64,000 bases of DNA. It comes from Sphingomonas sp. AR_OL41. Its GTDB lineage: Bacteria; Pseudomonadota; Alphaproteobacteria; Sphingomonadales; Sphingomonadaceae. Position numbers and translations under genes: made by a program. The notes under the pieces are model-generated. The model was not told where the DNA came from. It saw only the letters and a program-made list of their open reading frames with translations, and did not search any database. The stretch lies in contig NZ_JARYTI010000004.1 of the NCBI RefSeq assembly GCF_029911635.1, positions 124,001-188,000 of the forward strand, given 5' to 3'. Below, piece after piece: positions 46,661 to 54,456 of this stretch; positions within the stretch are counted from its first letter, which is position 1; each line of letters opens with the position of its first letter.

Positions 46661-48430
46661 ATGGCAATCGACGTTGCGCATTCCGGAGAAATACTGGCCG
46701 AGCGGCCCGTTCTTCTCCCGACGCCGACCGAAGATGCGTTGCCGCGCCGTCTGGCGGACTTCGCGACGCTCGGCGAGGCACTCGATTATGCCGCGCAGGG
46801 CGAGCGCGGGCTGAACTTCCACGATCCGCGCGGCGCGCTGGCGCGACCCTATCCCTATCGCGAGCTGCGTGAGGACGCGCTGGCGATGGCGCGGCGACTG
46901 ATCGCGGCCGGGGTCAAGCCCGAGGATCGCATCGCGCTGATCGCGGAGACCAGCCCCGATTTCGCCGCGCTGTTCTTCGGCGTTATCTATGCCGGCGGCT
47001 GGCCGGTCCCGCTGCCGCTGCCGACCTCGTTCGGCGGCCGCGATTCCTATATCGAGCAATTGCGCGTCCAGCTTGCCAGCTGCGACCCGACCATGCTGAT
47101 CTACCCGCCCGAGCTGGCGCAGATGGCCGGCGACGCCGCGCATCTCGTCGGTATCGAGGGCATCGACTGGTCCGAATTCGCCGAGCGCGCCGCGCCCGAG
47201 GCGAGCTTGCCCACGGCGGATGGTTCGGCAATCGCCTATCTGCAATATTCGAGCGGCTCGACGCGCTTCCCGCACGGCGTCGCGATCACCCATCATGCGC
47301 TGCTCAACAATCTCGCCTCGCACAGCCACAATATGGAAGTGTGCGGCACTGATCGCTGCGTGTCGTGGCTCCCCTGGTATCACGACATGGGGCTGGTCGG
47401 CTGCTTCCTGTCGCCCGTCGCCAATCAGGTGTCGGCCGATTACCTCAAGACCGAGGATTTTGCGCGGCGCCCGCTCGCCTGGCTCGATCTGATCAGCCGC
47501 AACAAGGGCACGACGCTCTCCTACTCGCCGACCTTCGGCTACGACATCTGCTCGCGTCGCATCGGCACGCTGAGCCATGTTGCCGATCGCTTTGACCTGT
47601 CGCGCTGGCGCGTCGCAGGCAATGGCGCCGACATGATCCGCCCCGACGTGATGCAGCATTTCGTCGATGCCTTTGCCGATGCCGGGTTCAAGGCATCGGC
47701 GTTCCTGCCCAGCTACGGCCTGGCCGAGGCGACGCTGGCGGTGTCGATCATGCCGCCGGGCGAGGGCATCCGCGTCGAACTGGTCGAGGAAACCCAGCTG
47801 TCGGGCGTCGCGCACGGTCAGGATCGGCCGCAGCGCTATCGCGCGATCGTCAATTGCGGCAAGCCGGCGCGCGACATGCGCGTCGAAATCCGCGAGGAAG
47901 ACGGCACGCCGCTGCCCGAACGCGCGATCGGCAAGGTGTGGTGCACCGGCCCGTCGCTGATGGTCGGCTATTTCCGCGACCCCGAAGCGACCGCGGCGTG
48001 CATGAAGGACGGCTGGCTCGACACCGGCGACATGGGTTATCTCAGCGATGGCTATGTCTATATCGTCGGCCGCGCCAAGGACATGATCATCATCAACGGC
48101 CGCAATCACTGGCCGCAGGACATCGAATGGGCGGTCGAGCAGCTACCCGGCTTCAAGGCCGGCGACATCGCCGCCTTCGCCATCACCACCCCCGGCGGCG
48201 AGGAAACCCCTGCGGTGCTGGTGCAATGCCGCAGTTCGGACGAGGCCGAGCGCGTCCGCCTGCGCGACGAGATCCGCGAACGCGTGCGCTCGGTGACCGG
48301 CATGAACTGCGTCGTCGAACTGATCCCGCCGCGCACGCTGCCGCGCACCAGCTCGGGCAAACTGAGCCGCGCCAAGGCCCGCAACCTCTATCTCAGCGGT
48401 GATATCAAGCCCTACGATCTGGCGGCCTGA
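46661..48430 (+). CDS. Fatty acyl-AMP ligase (FAAL-like)
   Basis: A 589-residue adenylate-forming enzyme. The ATP-binding loop is YLQYSSGSTRFPHGVAITHH, followed by SWLPWYHDMGLVGCFL, the A5 motif PSYGLAEATLAVS, the A7 motif GWLDTGDMGYL and a C-terminal lysine in RTSSGKLSRAKAR. LPWYHDMGL and the ARRPLAWLDLISRNKGT stretch are typical of FAAL rather than acyl-CoA synthetase. It would activate a fatty acid as acyl-adenylate for transfer to a carrier protein. No carrier or synthase gene is adjacent, so its pathway is unknown. Confidence 0.88.
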   Translation: MAIDVAHSGEILAERPVLLPTPTEDALPRRLADFATLGEALDYAAQGERGLNFHDPRGALARPYPYRELREDALAMARRLIAAGVKPEDRIALIAETSPDFAALFFGVIYAGGWPVPLPLPTSFGGRDSYIEQLRVQLASCDPTMLIYPPELAQMAGDAAHLVGIEGIDWSEFAERAAPEASLPTADGSAIAYLQYSSGSTRFPHGVAITHHALLNNLASHSHNMEVCGTDRCVSWLPWYHDMGLVGCFLSPVANQVSADYLKTEDFARRPLAWLDLISRNKGTTLSYSPTFGYDICSRRIGTLSHVADRFDLSRWRVAGNGADMIRPDVMQHFVDAFADAGFKASAFLPSYGLAEATLAVSIMPPGEGIRVELVEETQLSGVAHGQDRPQRYRAIVNCGKPARDMRVEIREEDGTPLPERAIGKVWCTGPSLMVGYFRDPEATAACMKDGWLDTGDMGYLSDGYVYIVGRAKDMIIINGRNHWPQDIEWAVEQLPGFKAGDIAAFAITTPGGEETPAVLVQCRSSDEAERVRLRDEIRERVRSVTGMNCVVELIPPRTLPRTSSGKLSRAKARNLYLSGDIKPYDLAA

Positions 48431-48459
48431 ACGGCTTTCGCTTTTCTTCGCGACCCCAT

Positions 48460-48500
48460 TCTCCTTCCCCGGCGAAGGCCGGGGCCCAGTTGGGGGACGC
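48460..48500. repeat. REP-like palindrome
   Basis: CCCCGGC..GAAG..GCCGGGG (around 48468-48486) followed by CCCAGTTGGG. The same core recurs at 52418-52445 and, inverted, at 52497-52515. It lies downstream of the acyl-AMP ligase gene. Confidence 0.7.
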
Positions 48501-48525
48501 TGCTTGGGAAGGCCCACCTGTCATT

Positions 48526-48609
48526 ATTTCGGGGACACAATACTAAATTCAGGCGAGCGCTAGCGTGCCGCGGCCGATCGCGAAGAATTTAATATTGTGT
48601 CCCCGAAAT
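48526..48609. repeat. 84-bp inverted repeat, MITE or REP element
   Basis: Arms 48526-48550 and 48585-48609 match at 24 of 25 positions and read ATTTCGGGGACACAATA inwards. GGGGACACAAT-type ends are typical of short elements mobilised by REP-associated (IS200-like) transposases. No transposase gene is present here. Confidence 0.7.
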
Positions 48610-48738
48610 GGTGAGCGCGGCACCACCATTGCTCGGTGCACGGCCGCCGATTGGCCTTCGCGGCGACGGAGGGTTGGCGCGAACCTCGATGCATAACCCC
48701 TTTGCGCCCTCCCCTCGCCCCCCCTATAGCCCGCCGCC

Positions 48739-49668
48739 ATGGAGCGGCTTGACGGCGGCTCGGCGCTGCCCCCGCACCTTGCCGGTGGTATCGTCGCGCT
48801 GGGCAATTTCGATGGATTCCACCTCGGACACCAGGCGGTGGTCGGCCGCGCCATCGCGGCCGCGCGCGCCGCCGGACGACCGGCGATCGTCGCGACCTTC
48901 GATCCGCATCCGATGCGCCTGTTCCGCCCCGACGCCCCGCCCTTCCGTCTCACCACGCTCGACCAGCGCGAACGACTGTTCGGCGCGGCCGGCGCCGACG
49001 CCATGCTGGTGTTCCATTTCGACGCCGCGCTCGCCGCGCTGACCGCCGAGCAATTCGTCGACCAGCGGCTGGTCGCCACGGCGCGCATCGGCGGCGTCGT
49101 CACCGGCGAGGATTTCACCTTCGGCAAGGCCAAGGGCGGCAATGTCGCGCTGCTCGCCGAGCTCGGTCGCCGGCACGGCTTTGGCGTCGAGACCGTTGGC
49201 CCGGTGTCGCTCGACGGCCGCACCGTGTCGTCGAGCCGGATCCGCGACATGCTCGTCGCCGGCCAGCCGCGCGACGCCGCGCGGCTGCTCACCCGCCCCT
49301 GGGCGATCGAGGGTGTGGTGACACACGGCGCCAAGCTCGGCCGCACGATCGGCTACCCGACCGCCAATATCGATCTCGGCAGTTATCTGCGGCCGGCCTA
49401 CGGCATCTACGCTGTGCGGGGTCGGTTGCCCGACGGGCGCGTGCTCGACGGTGCTGCCAATCTCGGCATCCGCCCGAGCTTCGAACCGCCCAAGGAACTG
49501 CTCGAGCCCTATTTCTTCGACTTTTCGGGCGACCTTTATGGCCAGCGCATCGAGGTCGAACTGATCGACTATCTCCGCCCCGAGGCGAAGTTCGACACGC
49601 TCGCCGCGCTGACCGCGCAAATGGAAGCAGATTGCGCGCGGGCGCGGGCGTTGCTCGCTCGCGCCTGA
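48739..49668 (+). CDS. ribF: Bifunctional riboflavin kinase/FAD synthetase
   Basis: A 309-residue enzyme making FMN then FAD. The N-terminal nucleotidyltransferase has IVALGNFDGFHLGHQ and, later, VSSSRIRDML; the C-terminal flavokinase has GRTIGYPTANIDL and GAANLGIRPSFEPPKELLEPY. The ATG at 48739 gives the usual short lead to the first motif. It is flanked by repeat-bearing and gene-poor DNA. Confidence 0.95.
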   Translation: MERLDGGSALPPHLAGGIVALGNFDGFHLGHQAVVGRAIAAARAAGRPAIVATFDPHPMRLFRPDAPPFRLTTLDQRERLFGAAGADAMLVFHFDAALAALTAEQFVDQRLVATARIGGVVTGEDFTFGKAKGGNVALLAELGRRHGFGVETVGPVSLDGRTVSSSRIRDMLVAGQPRDAARLLTRPWAIEGVVTHGAKLGRTIGYPTANIDLGSYLRPAYGIYAVRGRLPDGRVLDGAANLGIRPSFEPPKELLEPYFFDFSGDLYGQRIEVELIDYLRPEAKFDTLAALTAQMEADCARARALLARA

Positions 49669-49700
49669 TCGCGCGCGTCCGATCGACGGACCCCGAACGC

Positions 49701-49732
49701 AAAATGGGGGCCGGCATTGCTGCCGACCCCCT
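49701..49732 (-). terminator. Orphan minus-strand terminator
   Basis: GGGGG.CGGCA (49706-49716) pairs with TGCCG.CCCCC (49721-49731) around TTGC, with one mismatch. On the minus strand it is followed by ATTTT; on the plus strand there is no T-run. No recognised minus-strand gene lies upstream. Confidence 0.6.
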
Positions 49733-50220
49733 GTCGCCGGACTTCGACCCGCTCATCCGTCTTCCGAAGAAGACGAACCGCGCCGTCTGGTTTCGGCGGC
49801 CCGCTCCACCTCGTGCCGCGAACGGCGACGAAGCTTCGCGTTTCGGTCACCGGGGCCGGGCGCGATACCCTTGCGGGCCTCAGCGCCACAGCCTCGGCGG
49901 CCAGCTTGGCGTTCCGGACCGAAGTCCTTTCCGCCTCGCCTTGGCCCTTACCTGTCGAACCGCCTTCCGCCCGGTGATGAGCGATGCGCATCCGGCCCTC
50001 ATGGCCAACGCCCTTCCTCGATCGCGGGGACGTGGAGGGACGTTTCGGTCCGCCGCTCCTGCCGCCGCGACGCCGACGCTTGCGCGTCCGCACATCCCGG
50101 CCATCAGTTACCTGCGGGCCTCCCGAAAAAGCGCGCCGAACCTTGCGATCCTCGTCTCTTCTTCGGCATAAGCTTTTGATCTCTCTTCGGTTTCCCGCTT
50201 CGTCGTCATCCGCTTACAGT
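49733..50220 (-). other. Gene-poor region with stable hairpins; possible non-coding RNA
   Basis: Between the orphan terminator and 50.2 kb no frame looks like a conserved protein. On the minus strand there are two C(UUCG)G tetraloop hairpins: CGTCTTC-TTCG-GAAGACG (49759-49776) and GGAC-TTCG-GTCC (49916-49927). An RNA on the minus strand ending at the terminator is possible. It lacks the RNase P, tmRNA, SRP RNA and 6S signatures I know. Confidence 0.3.
50108..50209 (-). CDS. Possible 33-residue protein
   Basis: ATG at 50209 opens a 33-codon frame on the minus strand, highly charged (MTTKRETEERSKAYAEEETR then IARFGALFREARR). The composition looks more protein-like than anything else in this gap, but there is no strong ribosome-binding site and no recognised family. 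Candidate only. Confidence 0.25.
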   Translation of the reverse strand: MTTKRETEERSKAYAEEETRIARFGALFREARR

Positions 50221-50275
50221 CATGATGGTGTCATCGAATCCGAGTCGCGCCAATACGAAACCACCTCACAGAGCC

Positions 50276-50293
50276 TGTGGATAATGTGGATAT
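50276..50293 (-). promoter_or_regulatory. Tandem DnaA-box-like sites
   Basis: TGTGGATAA (50276-50284) is a perfect consensus DnaA box, directly followed by TGTGGATAT (50285-50293), one mismatch. Two GANTC methylation sites lie 30-40 bp upstream (GAATC 50236-50240, GAGTC 50242-50246), and an AT-richer stretch follows near 50340-50390. Confidence 0.5.
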
Positions 50294-50425
50294 CGTGGAG
50301 CGATTGGTGCGCTGCGGCGCGCGCAGAGACGTGACATGAACGCAACGTTTTTTGAGGTTCATGCAACAATTGCTAAACCTCCCGCGTTCGGCACTTCACT
50401 GAATTAGAGGCAAGGGAGACTATCT

Positions 50426-50728
50426 ATGCGTAAGCTCATCATGGCGCTCAGCGCCGTATCGCTGGTCATTCCGGCAATGGCGATCCCGACCGCAGCCGAG
50501 GCCAAGCGGCACTATTATAATGGCCATACCTACAAGCGCACCAAGGTTTGCCGTCACTCGAGCGGCACGACGGGTCTCGTCGCCGGCGGCGTCGGCGGCG
50601 CGCTGGTCGGCAACTCGGTCTTCGGCCATGGCGCGCTCGGCACGATCGCCGGCGGTGTCGGCGGCGCCTTTGCCGGTCGCGCGATCGATCGCACGATCAC
50701 CGCCAAGAAGCGTTGCTATTATCGCTGA
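50426..50728 (+). CDS. Exported glycine-zipper protein
   Basis: A 100-residue protein with a signal peptide (MRKLIMALSAVSLVIPAMAI, cleavage near AEA-KR at 26) and a glycine-zipper hairpin (TTGLVAGGVGGALVGNSVFG and LGTIAGGVGGAFAGRAI). These doublets form membrane-inserting helices of the 2TM glycine-zipper type found in outer-membrane-associated proteins. Two cysteines (KVCRH, KRCYYR) could form a disulfide. The ATG follows AAGGGAG. Single-gene unit with its own terminator. Confidence 0.75.
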   Translation: MRKLIMALSAVSLVIPAMAIPTAAEAKRHYYNGHTYKRTKVCRHSSGTTGLVAGGVGGALVGNSVFGHGALGTIAGGVGGAFAGRAIDRTITAKKRCYYR

Positions 50729-50754
50729 GCCGATCGGTACGCGAAGCAGACAGG

Positions 50755-50782
50755 AAGGGCGCGGCTCACCCCGCGCCCTTTT
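50755..50782 (+). terminator. Intrinsic terminator
   Basis: AAGGGCGCGG (50755-50764) and CCGCGCCCTT (50771-50780) form a perfect 10-bp stem, followed by TT. It ends the glycine-zipper gene transcript, just before the osmC start. Confidence 0.75.
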
Positions 50783-50803
50783 GCCATGAAAGGGACAATC
50801 GAC

Positions 50804-51232
50804 ATGACGACACGCAGCGGCTCAGCCCGTTATGACGGGTTTGGCAAGGACGGCCAGGGCCAGGTCTCGACCCAGTCGGGCGTCCTGACTAACCAGCGCT
50901 ACGGCTTCGGCAGCCGCTTCGAGGACGGCCCGGGCACCAACCCGGAAGAACTTATCGCCGCCGCGCACGCCAGTTGCTTCACCATGGCGCTGAGCTTTGC
51001 GCTCGCCAGGGCAGGATTCAGCGATGGCGTGCTGGAAACGACCGCCAGGGTCACACTCGACAAGGATGGCGACGGCTTCACCATCACCCGCTCGGATCTC
51101 GATCTAAGCGCGACGGTCGCCGGAATCGATCCGGCCGAGTTCGAGCGGATCGCGGCGGATGCCAAGGCCTATTGCCCGGTATCGAAATTGCTCAAGGCGG
51201 AGATCACGCTGACGCACCGCCTCAACGGCTAG
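50804..51232 (+). CDS. osmC: OsmC family peroxiredoxin
   Basis: A 142-residue OsmC/Ohr-type protein that reduces organic peroxides. The two redox cysteines are in AAHASCFTMALS and AKAYCPVSKLLKAEI; GTNPEELIAAAHASC is the OsmC signature. The spacing and the TNPEELIA motif suggest OsmC rather than Ohr. The ATG at 50804 is preferred to 50786 because AGGGA at 50791-50795 is 8 nt upstream of it. Confidence 0.92.
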   Translation: MTTRSGSARYDGFGKDGQGQVSTQSGVLTNQRYGFGSRFEDGPGTNPEELIAAAHASCFTMALSFALARAGFSDGVLETTARVTLDKDGDGFTITRSDLDLSATVAGIDPAEFERIAADAKAYCPVSKLLKAEITLTHRLNG

Positions 51233-51250
51233 GCACGGCCGGCCGGTCGA

Positions 51251-51469
51251 TCAGATCAGGCCGTGGCCGATGATCAGCCTGATCGTGCAGAACACGACCA
51301 GCAGCAGATTGAGGTTGCGGCCCGATTTGTGCGACGAGATTGCACCGATCGCCGCACCGATGAGCGCCATCGGGATCAGCAGCCAGTTGAGCGCGCCCAG
51401 CAACGGGATGAACCCGATCAGCGCGAAGACCAGGACGATGACACCGAGCAGGAGCGAGATGATGTTCAT
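51251..51469 (-). CDS. Small membrane protein
   Basis: A 72-residue, very hydrophobic protein with two membrane helices (IISLLLGVIVLVFALIGFI and LLIPMALIGAAIGAI) and a short basic loop (SSHKSGRN) before a third hydrophobic stretch. No family recognised. In-frame ATG codons at 51490 and 51469 are both possible. Convergent with osmC. Confidence 0.6.
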   Translation of the reverse strand: MNIISLLLGVIVLVFALIGFIPLLGALNWLLIPMALIGAAIGAISSHKSGRNLNLLLVVFCTIRLIIGHGLI

Positions 51470-51588
51470 GCTTAACAAGATGGCGTGCATCGGACGCCCG
51501 CGCAAGGTGTTTTAGCTATATACCACACAACCAAAGCTTCTTTAACCGGATCGGGTGCATGGGTATCCGTCGTATCTGGAGCGTTTGA

Positions 51589-52368
51589 ATGGTTCGCACT
51601 CGGTTTCCGGGCCTCATGGTCCTCGCTTTGCCGCTGGCGCTGTTCGCCTGCGGTCCGCGCGACAAGGACAGCCGCAACCTTGATTCGCTCGACAACGAGC
51701 TGATCGAGGCGGGCAACGCCAACAGCCATGACCCCGCGATGATGAGCGCGCTGCAGGACCAGATCATGGTCGACCCGTCGCTCGCCCATAAGGCCAATGA
51801 CGACGCCGTGCGTCCGCCGGCCCAGCCGCTGTCGGGTGCGGTGCCGCCGGAGAACATTGCTGCCACGCCGTCAGGGACCGCGGCCACGACCGGCCAGGCG
51901 ACCAGCGTCGCGGTCAAACCGACCCCCGCGCCCAAGGGCGCCAGCTGCCCGCAATGCGACGCCGCCAAGGCGTCGCTGACGCTCGGCGCGCTCGCCTCGC
52001 GGCAGCACGACCGCCGCACCGCCGCCTGCGCCGGCGCGCTGCGCTATTCCGCCGGCTGGGCCGACCGCCTGCCCGCCGACCTGCCGCTCTACCCCGATGC
52101 CCGCGTTGCCGAGGCCGCCGGTGCGGACGGCAAGGCCTGCGCGTTGCGCGCGGTGAGCTTCTCGACCGGCGCGTCGCTGCAACAGGTGATGGACTGGTAT
52201 TATACCCGCGCCAGCGATGCCGGCTTCTCGGCCGAGCAACAGACCGACGGCAGCCAGCATGTGCTCGGCGGCACCCGCGACCGCGACGGCGGCGCCTTCG
52301 CGCTGTTCCTGACCAGCCGCCGCGACGGCGGCACCGATGTCGATCTCATCGCCAATAATGGGCGCTAG
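51589..52368 (+). CDS. Lipoprotein of unknown function
   Basis: A 259-residue protein with a lipoprotein signal (FPGLMVLALPLALFACG, Cys21), a disordered Pro/Ala/Thr-rich middle, a CPQC pair at about 120-123 and a C-terminal globular domain (about 160-255) starting WADRLPADLPLYPDARV. The CxxC could be redox-active or bind metal. The C-terminal domain resembles small surface-associated folds without a name I can give. Confidence 0.65.
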   Translation: MVRTRFPGLMVLALPLALFACGPRDKDSRNLDSLDNELIEAGNANSHDPAMMSALQDQIMVDPSLAHKANDDAVRPPAQPLSGAVPPENIAATPSGTAATTGQATSVAVKPTPAPKGASCPQCDAAKASLTLGALASRQHDRRTAACAGALRYSAGWADRLPADLPLYPDARVAEAAGADGKACALRAVSFSTGASLQQVMDWYYTRASDAGFSAEQQTDGSQHVLGGTRDRDGGAFALFLTSRRDGGTDVDLIANNGR

Positions 52369-52409
52369 ATAGAGCATTCCGTACGTAACCTGAGCCATAT
52401 CGCCGCACC

Positions 52410-52520
52410 TCCCCCCTTCCCCGGCGAAGGCCGGGGCCCAGCTGGGATAGCGGATATGATGGGCGGCAACGCCCGTCGCTGCGTTCCCCGACTGGACCCC
52501 GGCCTTCGCCGGGCAAGGCA
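52410..52520. repeat. Paired REP-like palindromes in inverted orientation
   Basis: CCCCGGCGAAGGCCGGGGCC (52420-52439) and, about 55 bp on, CCCCGGCCTTCGCCGGG (52497-52513), the reverse complement. This BIME-like pair lies between the lipoprotein gene and the convergent WYL regulator gene and fills most of the 200-bp gap. Confidence 0.75.
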
Positions 52521-52570
52521 GGATGATAGTGCAGCTACGCGTATCGCGGTCGGATCTCACCCACACCGTT

Positions 52571-53275
52571 CTAACGCTCCGGCTCCCGACCATGTTTGAT
52601 CGCCATATGGCGGTCCCACCGCACGCGCAGTTCGCCGGGTCGACAACCATGGCGCTCGTCGAGAAATTCGGCGTCCGCCACGCGATCGGTGCGGAAGTGG
52701 CGAAAGTCCTGTCGTAGCTCGCACCACGCCGCGAGCATGCGCACCGTGTCGAAATAACCGACCACGACGGGCCAGATCGTCCGCGCACTCACCGCGCCGC
52801 GCTCGTCGCGATAGCCGATGCGGATCTTGCGCCCGGTGTGAATCCACGACCGCGTCCGCGCGATATCGATACCGTCCGCCGCGACGCTACCCGGCCGCGT
52901 CCCGATCGCCGGTTGGGCGAAATATGGCCGAAGATGCTGGGGCACCACGTTGGTGATCTTGGCAATGAGATCGCGCGCCGCGCTCGCCAGCACGGGGTCA
53001 CCGCGACCGGCGACCCATTGCGCCCCGAGCACCGCCGCCTCGATCTCGTCGGCGGTCAGCATCAGCGGCGGCATGTCGAAATGGCCGTCCAGCACATAAC
53101 CCAAGCCCGCCTCGCCGCGGATCGGCACGCGCTGACCGATCAGGTCGGCAATATCGCGATACACCGTGCGCTTCGAAACCTCGAGTTCGCGCGCCACCAC
53201 ATCCGCCGTGATCGGTCGCGACGAGCGCCGCAGTATCTGGATGATCTGAAAGAGTCGGTCGGCCCGGCGCATCAT
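52571..53275 (-). CDS. HTH/WYL-domain transcriptional regulator
   Basis: A 234-residue regulator: N-terminal winged helix (RADRLFQIIQILRRSSRPIT then RELEVSKRTVYRDIADLI) and a WYL ligand-binding domain from about residue 135 (IHTGRKIRIGYRDERGAVSARTIWPVVV), where IGYRD and WPVVVGYF correspond to the WYL core. YafY-like proteins sense small ligands or nucleic acids. It is divergent from the GST gene (100 bp), which it may control. Confidence 0.9.
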   Translation of the reverse strand: MMRRADRLFQIIQILRRSSRPITADVVARELEVSKRTVYRDIADLIGQRVPIRGEAGLGYVLDGHFDMPPLMLTADEIEAAVLGAQWVAGRGDPVLASAARDLIAKITNVVPQHLRPYFAQPAIGTRPGSVAADGIDIARTRSWIHTGRKIRIGYRDERGAVSARTIWPVVVGYFDTVRMLAAWCELRQDFRHFRTDRVADAEFLDERHGCRPGELRVRWDRHMAIKHGREPER

Positions 53276-53375
53276 GTCCTCGCTGCTGACATCATGCTGT
53301 CAGCAGGCCCTCCCTACAAGCGCTCATGTCGCGCGGCACCAATCGGGTTGCCGGCGCCGTCGCAGGAGATTCCGA

Positions 53376-53987
53376 ATGATTACATTGTACCATGCGCCCC
53401 AGTCGCGTTCCTCGCGGATAATCTGGCTGCTCGAGGAACTCGGCGCGCCCTACCGCATCGAACAGGTATCGATCTTCAGGCCGATGACCGGTGCCGGTGC
53501 GCCCGACCCCTCCAATCCCCACCCCGACAAGCAGGTACCGGCGATCATGCAGGGCGACGAGGTCGTCGCCGAATCCGTCGCTATCCTTCTTTACCTGACC
53601 GACGCGTTTCCCGCGGCCGGTCTCGGCCCGATCGCCGTCGAGCCCGGCCGCGGCGCCTATCTCACCTGGATCGCCTGGTACGCCGCGAGCATGGAGCCGG
53701 CGATGTTCGCCGCCATGGGCAACGAGCTGGGCGCCGCGCCGCTCAAGCAACGTAGCTACGACGCCGTCGTCCGCCGCCTCGAAAGCGCCCTCGCCCACGG
53801 TCCCTATATGATGGGCGACACATTCTCAGGGGTCGACCTGCTGGTCGCCAGTGCGATCAATTTCGCGCGGCGCGCCTTCCCCGAGAGTGCGACGCTCGAC
53901 GCCTATGTCGCACGCTGTACGAACCGCCCGGCGGCGGTGCGCGCCGCCGCCCTCGACGATGCGACCGGACTGCAGCGCGCTGCCTGA
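53376..53987 (+). CDS. Glutathione S-transferase family protein
   Basis: A 203-residue GST: thioredoxin-like N-terminal domain (ITLYHAPQSRSSRIIWLLEE, with Ser/Arg in the catalytic region, and KQVPAIMQGDEVVAESVAILLYL with the cis-Pro and the ES glutathione-binding pair) and an alpha-helical C-terminal domain. Class and substrate cannot be told. The ATG follows GGAG by 8 nt. Confidence 0.88.
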   Translation: MITLYHAPQSRSSRIIWLLEELGAPYRIEQVSIFRPMTGAGAPDPSNPHPDKQVPAIMQGDEVVAESVAILLYLTDAFPAAGLGPIAVEPGRGAYLTWIAWYAASMEPAMFAAMGNELGAAPLKQRSYDAVVRRLESALAHGPYMMGDTFSGVDLLVASAINFARRAFPESATLDAYVARCTNRPAAVRAAALDDATGLQRAA

Positions 53988-53995
53988 TCCCCGGT

Positions 53996-54036
53996 GGATT
54001 CCCCCTTCCCCGGCGACCGACCGGGGAAGGGAATCC
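53996..54036. repeat. GC-rich hairpin
   Basis: GGATTCCCCCTTCCCCGG and CCGGGGAAGGGAATCC flank CGACCGA, a near-perfect 17-bp stem. It lies between the GST gene and crcB and may be another repeat or a terminator without a T-run. Confidence 0.6.
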
Positions 54037-54078
54037 GCCGTGGGGTGACGGGAGAGGCCATCCGCGCTAACGGGGGCC

Positions 54079-54456
54079 ATGTTTTCCCTGTTTCTCGTGA
54101 TGCTCGGCGGCGCCCTCGGCTCCGGCGCGCGATATCTTACCGGCGTCGCCATGCTGCGGCTGTGCGGCCCGAACTTTCCCTTCGGCACGCTGACGGTCAA
54201 TCTCGTCGGCGGGCTGGCCATGGGTCTGCTCGTCGGCACCCTCGCCCGCCTGTCGGTGCCGGGCGAGAACTGGCGCTTGCTGCTCGCGGTCGGCGTGCTT
54301 GGCGGCTACACGACCTTTTCGAGCTTCTCGCTCGACGTGGCCAACATGCTCCAGCGCGGTGACCTGGCGACGGCACTGGGTTATGTGCTCTTGTCGGTAG
54401 TTGGCGCGATCGGCGCGCTGTTCCTCGGCCTCCTACTGACACGGGTGGCGGCATGA
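54079..54456 (+). CDS. crcB: Fluoride efflux channel CrcB (Fluc)
   Basis: A 125-residue protein with four membrane helices and the Fluc signature GGYTTFSSFSLD near residue 78, plus GGALGSGARYL near the N-terminus. It exports fluoride as a dimer. The stop overlaps the pseudouridine synthase start by 4 bp. No fluoride riboswitch was recognised in the 90 bp upstream. Confidence 0.94.
   Translation: MFSLFLVMLGGALGSGARYLTGVAMLRLCGPNFPFGTLTVNLVGGLAMGLLVGTLARLSVPGENWRLLLAVGVLGGYTTFSSFSLDVANMLQRGDLATALGYVLLSVVGAIGALFLGLLLTRVAA

Noticed and set aside
48460-48610. Palindromes at 48.5 kb as a CRISPR array
   Set aside because: The units are inverted pairs of different sequence, without regular direct repeats or unique spacers, and no cas gene is present.
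49569-50093. Arginine-rich minus-strand frame in the 757-bp gap and into ribF
   Set aside because: It runs through the terminator hairpin and into ribF antisense, shows no conserved motif and no coding-like third-position bias.
49669-50220. RNase P RNA or tmRNA in the large gap
   Set aside because: The RNase P GAGGAAAGTCC core and a tmRNA tag frame were looked for on both strands by eye and not found.
53988-54078. Fluoride riboswitch before crcB
   Set aside because: The gap is mainly a GC-rich hairpin and lacks the conserved fluoride riboswitch core (GGNGAT..CCG..GGCTGATG-like pattern).
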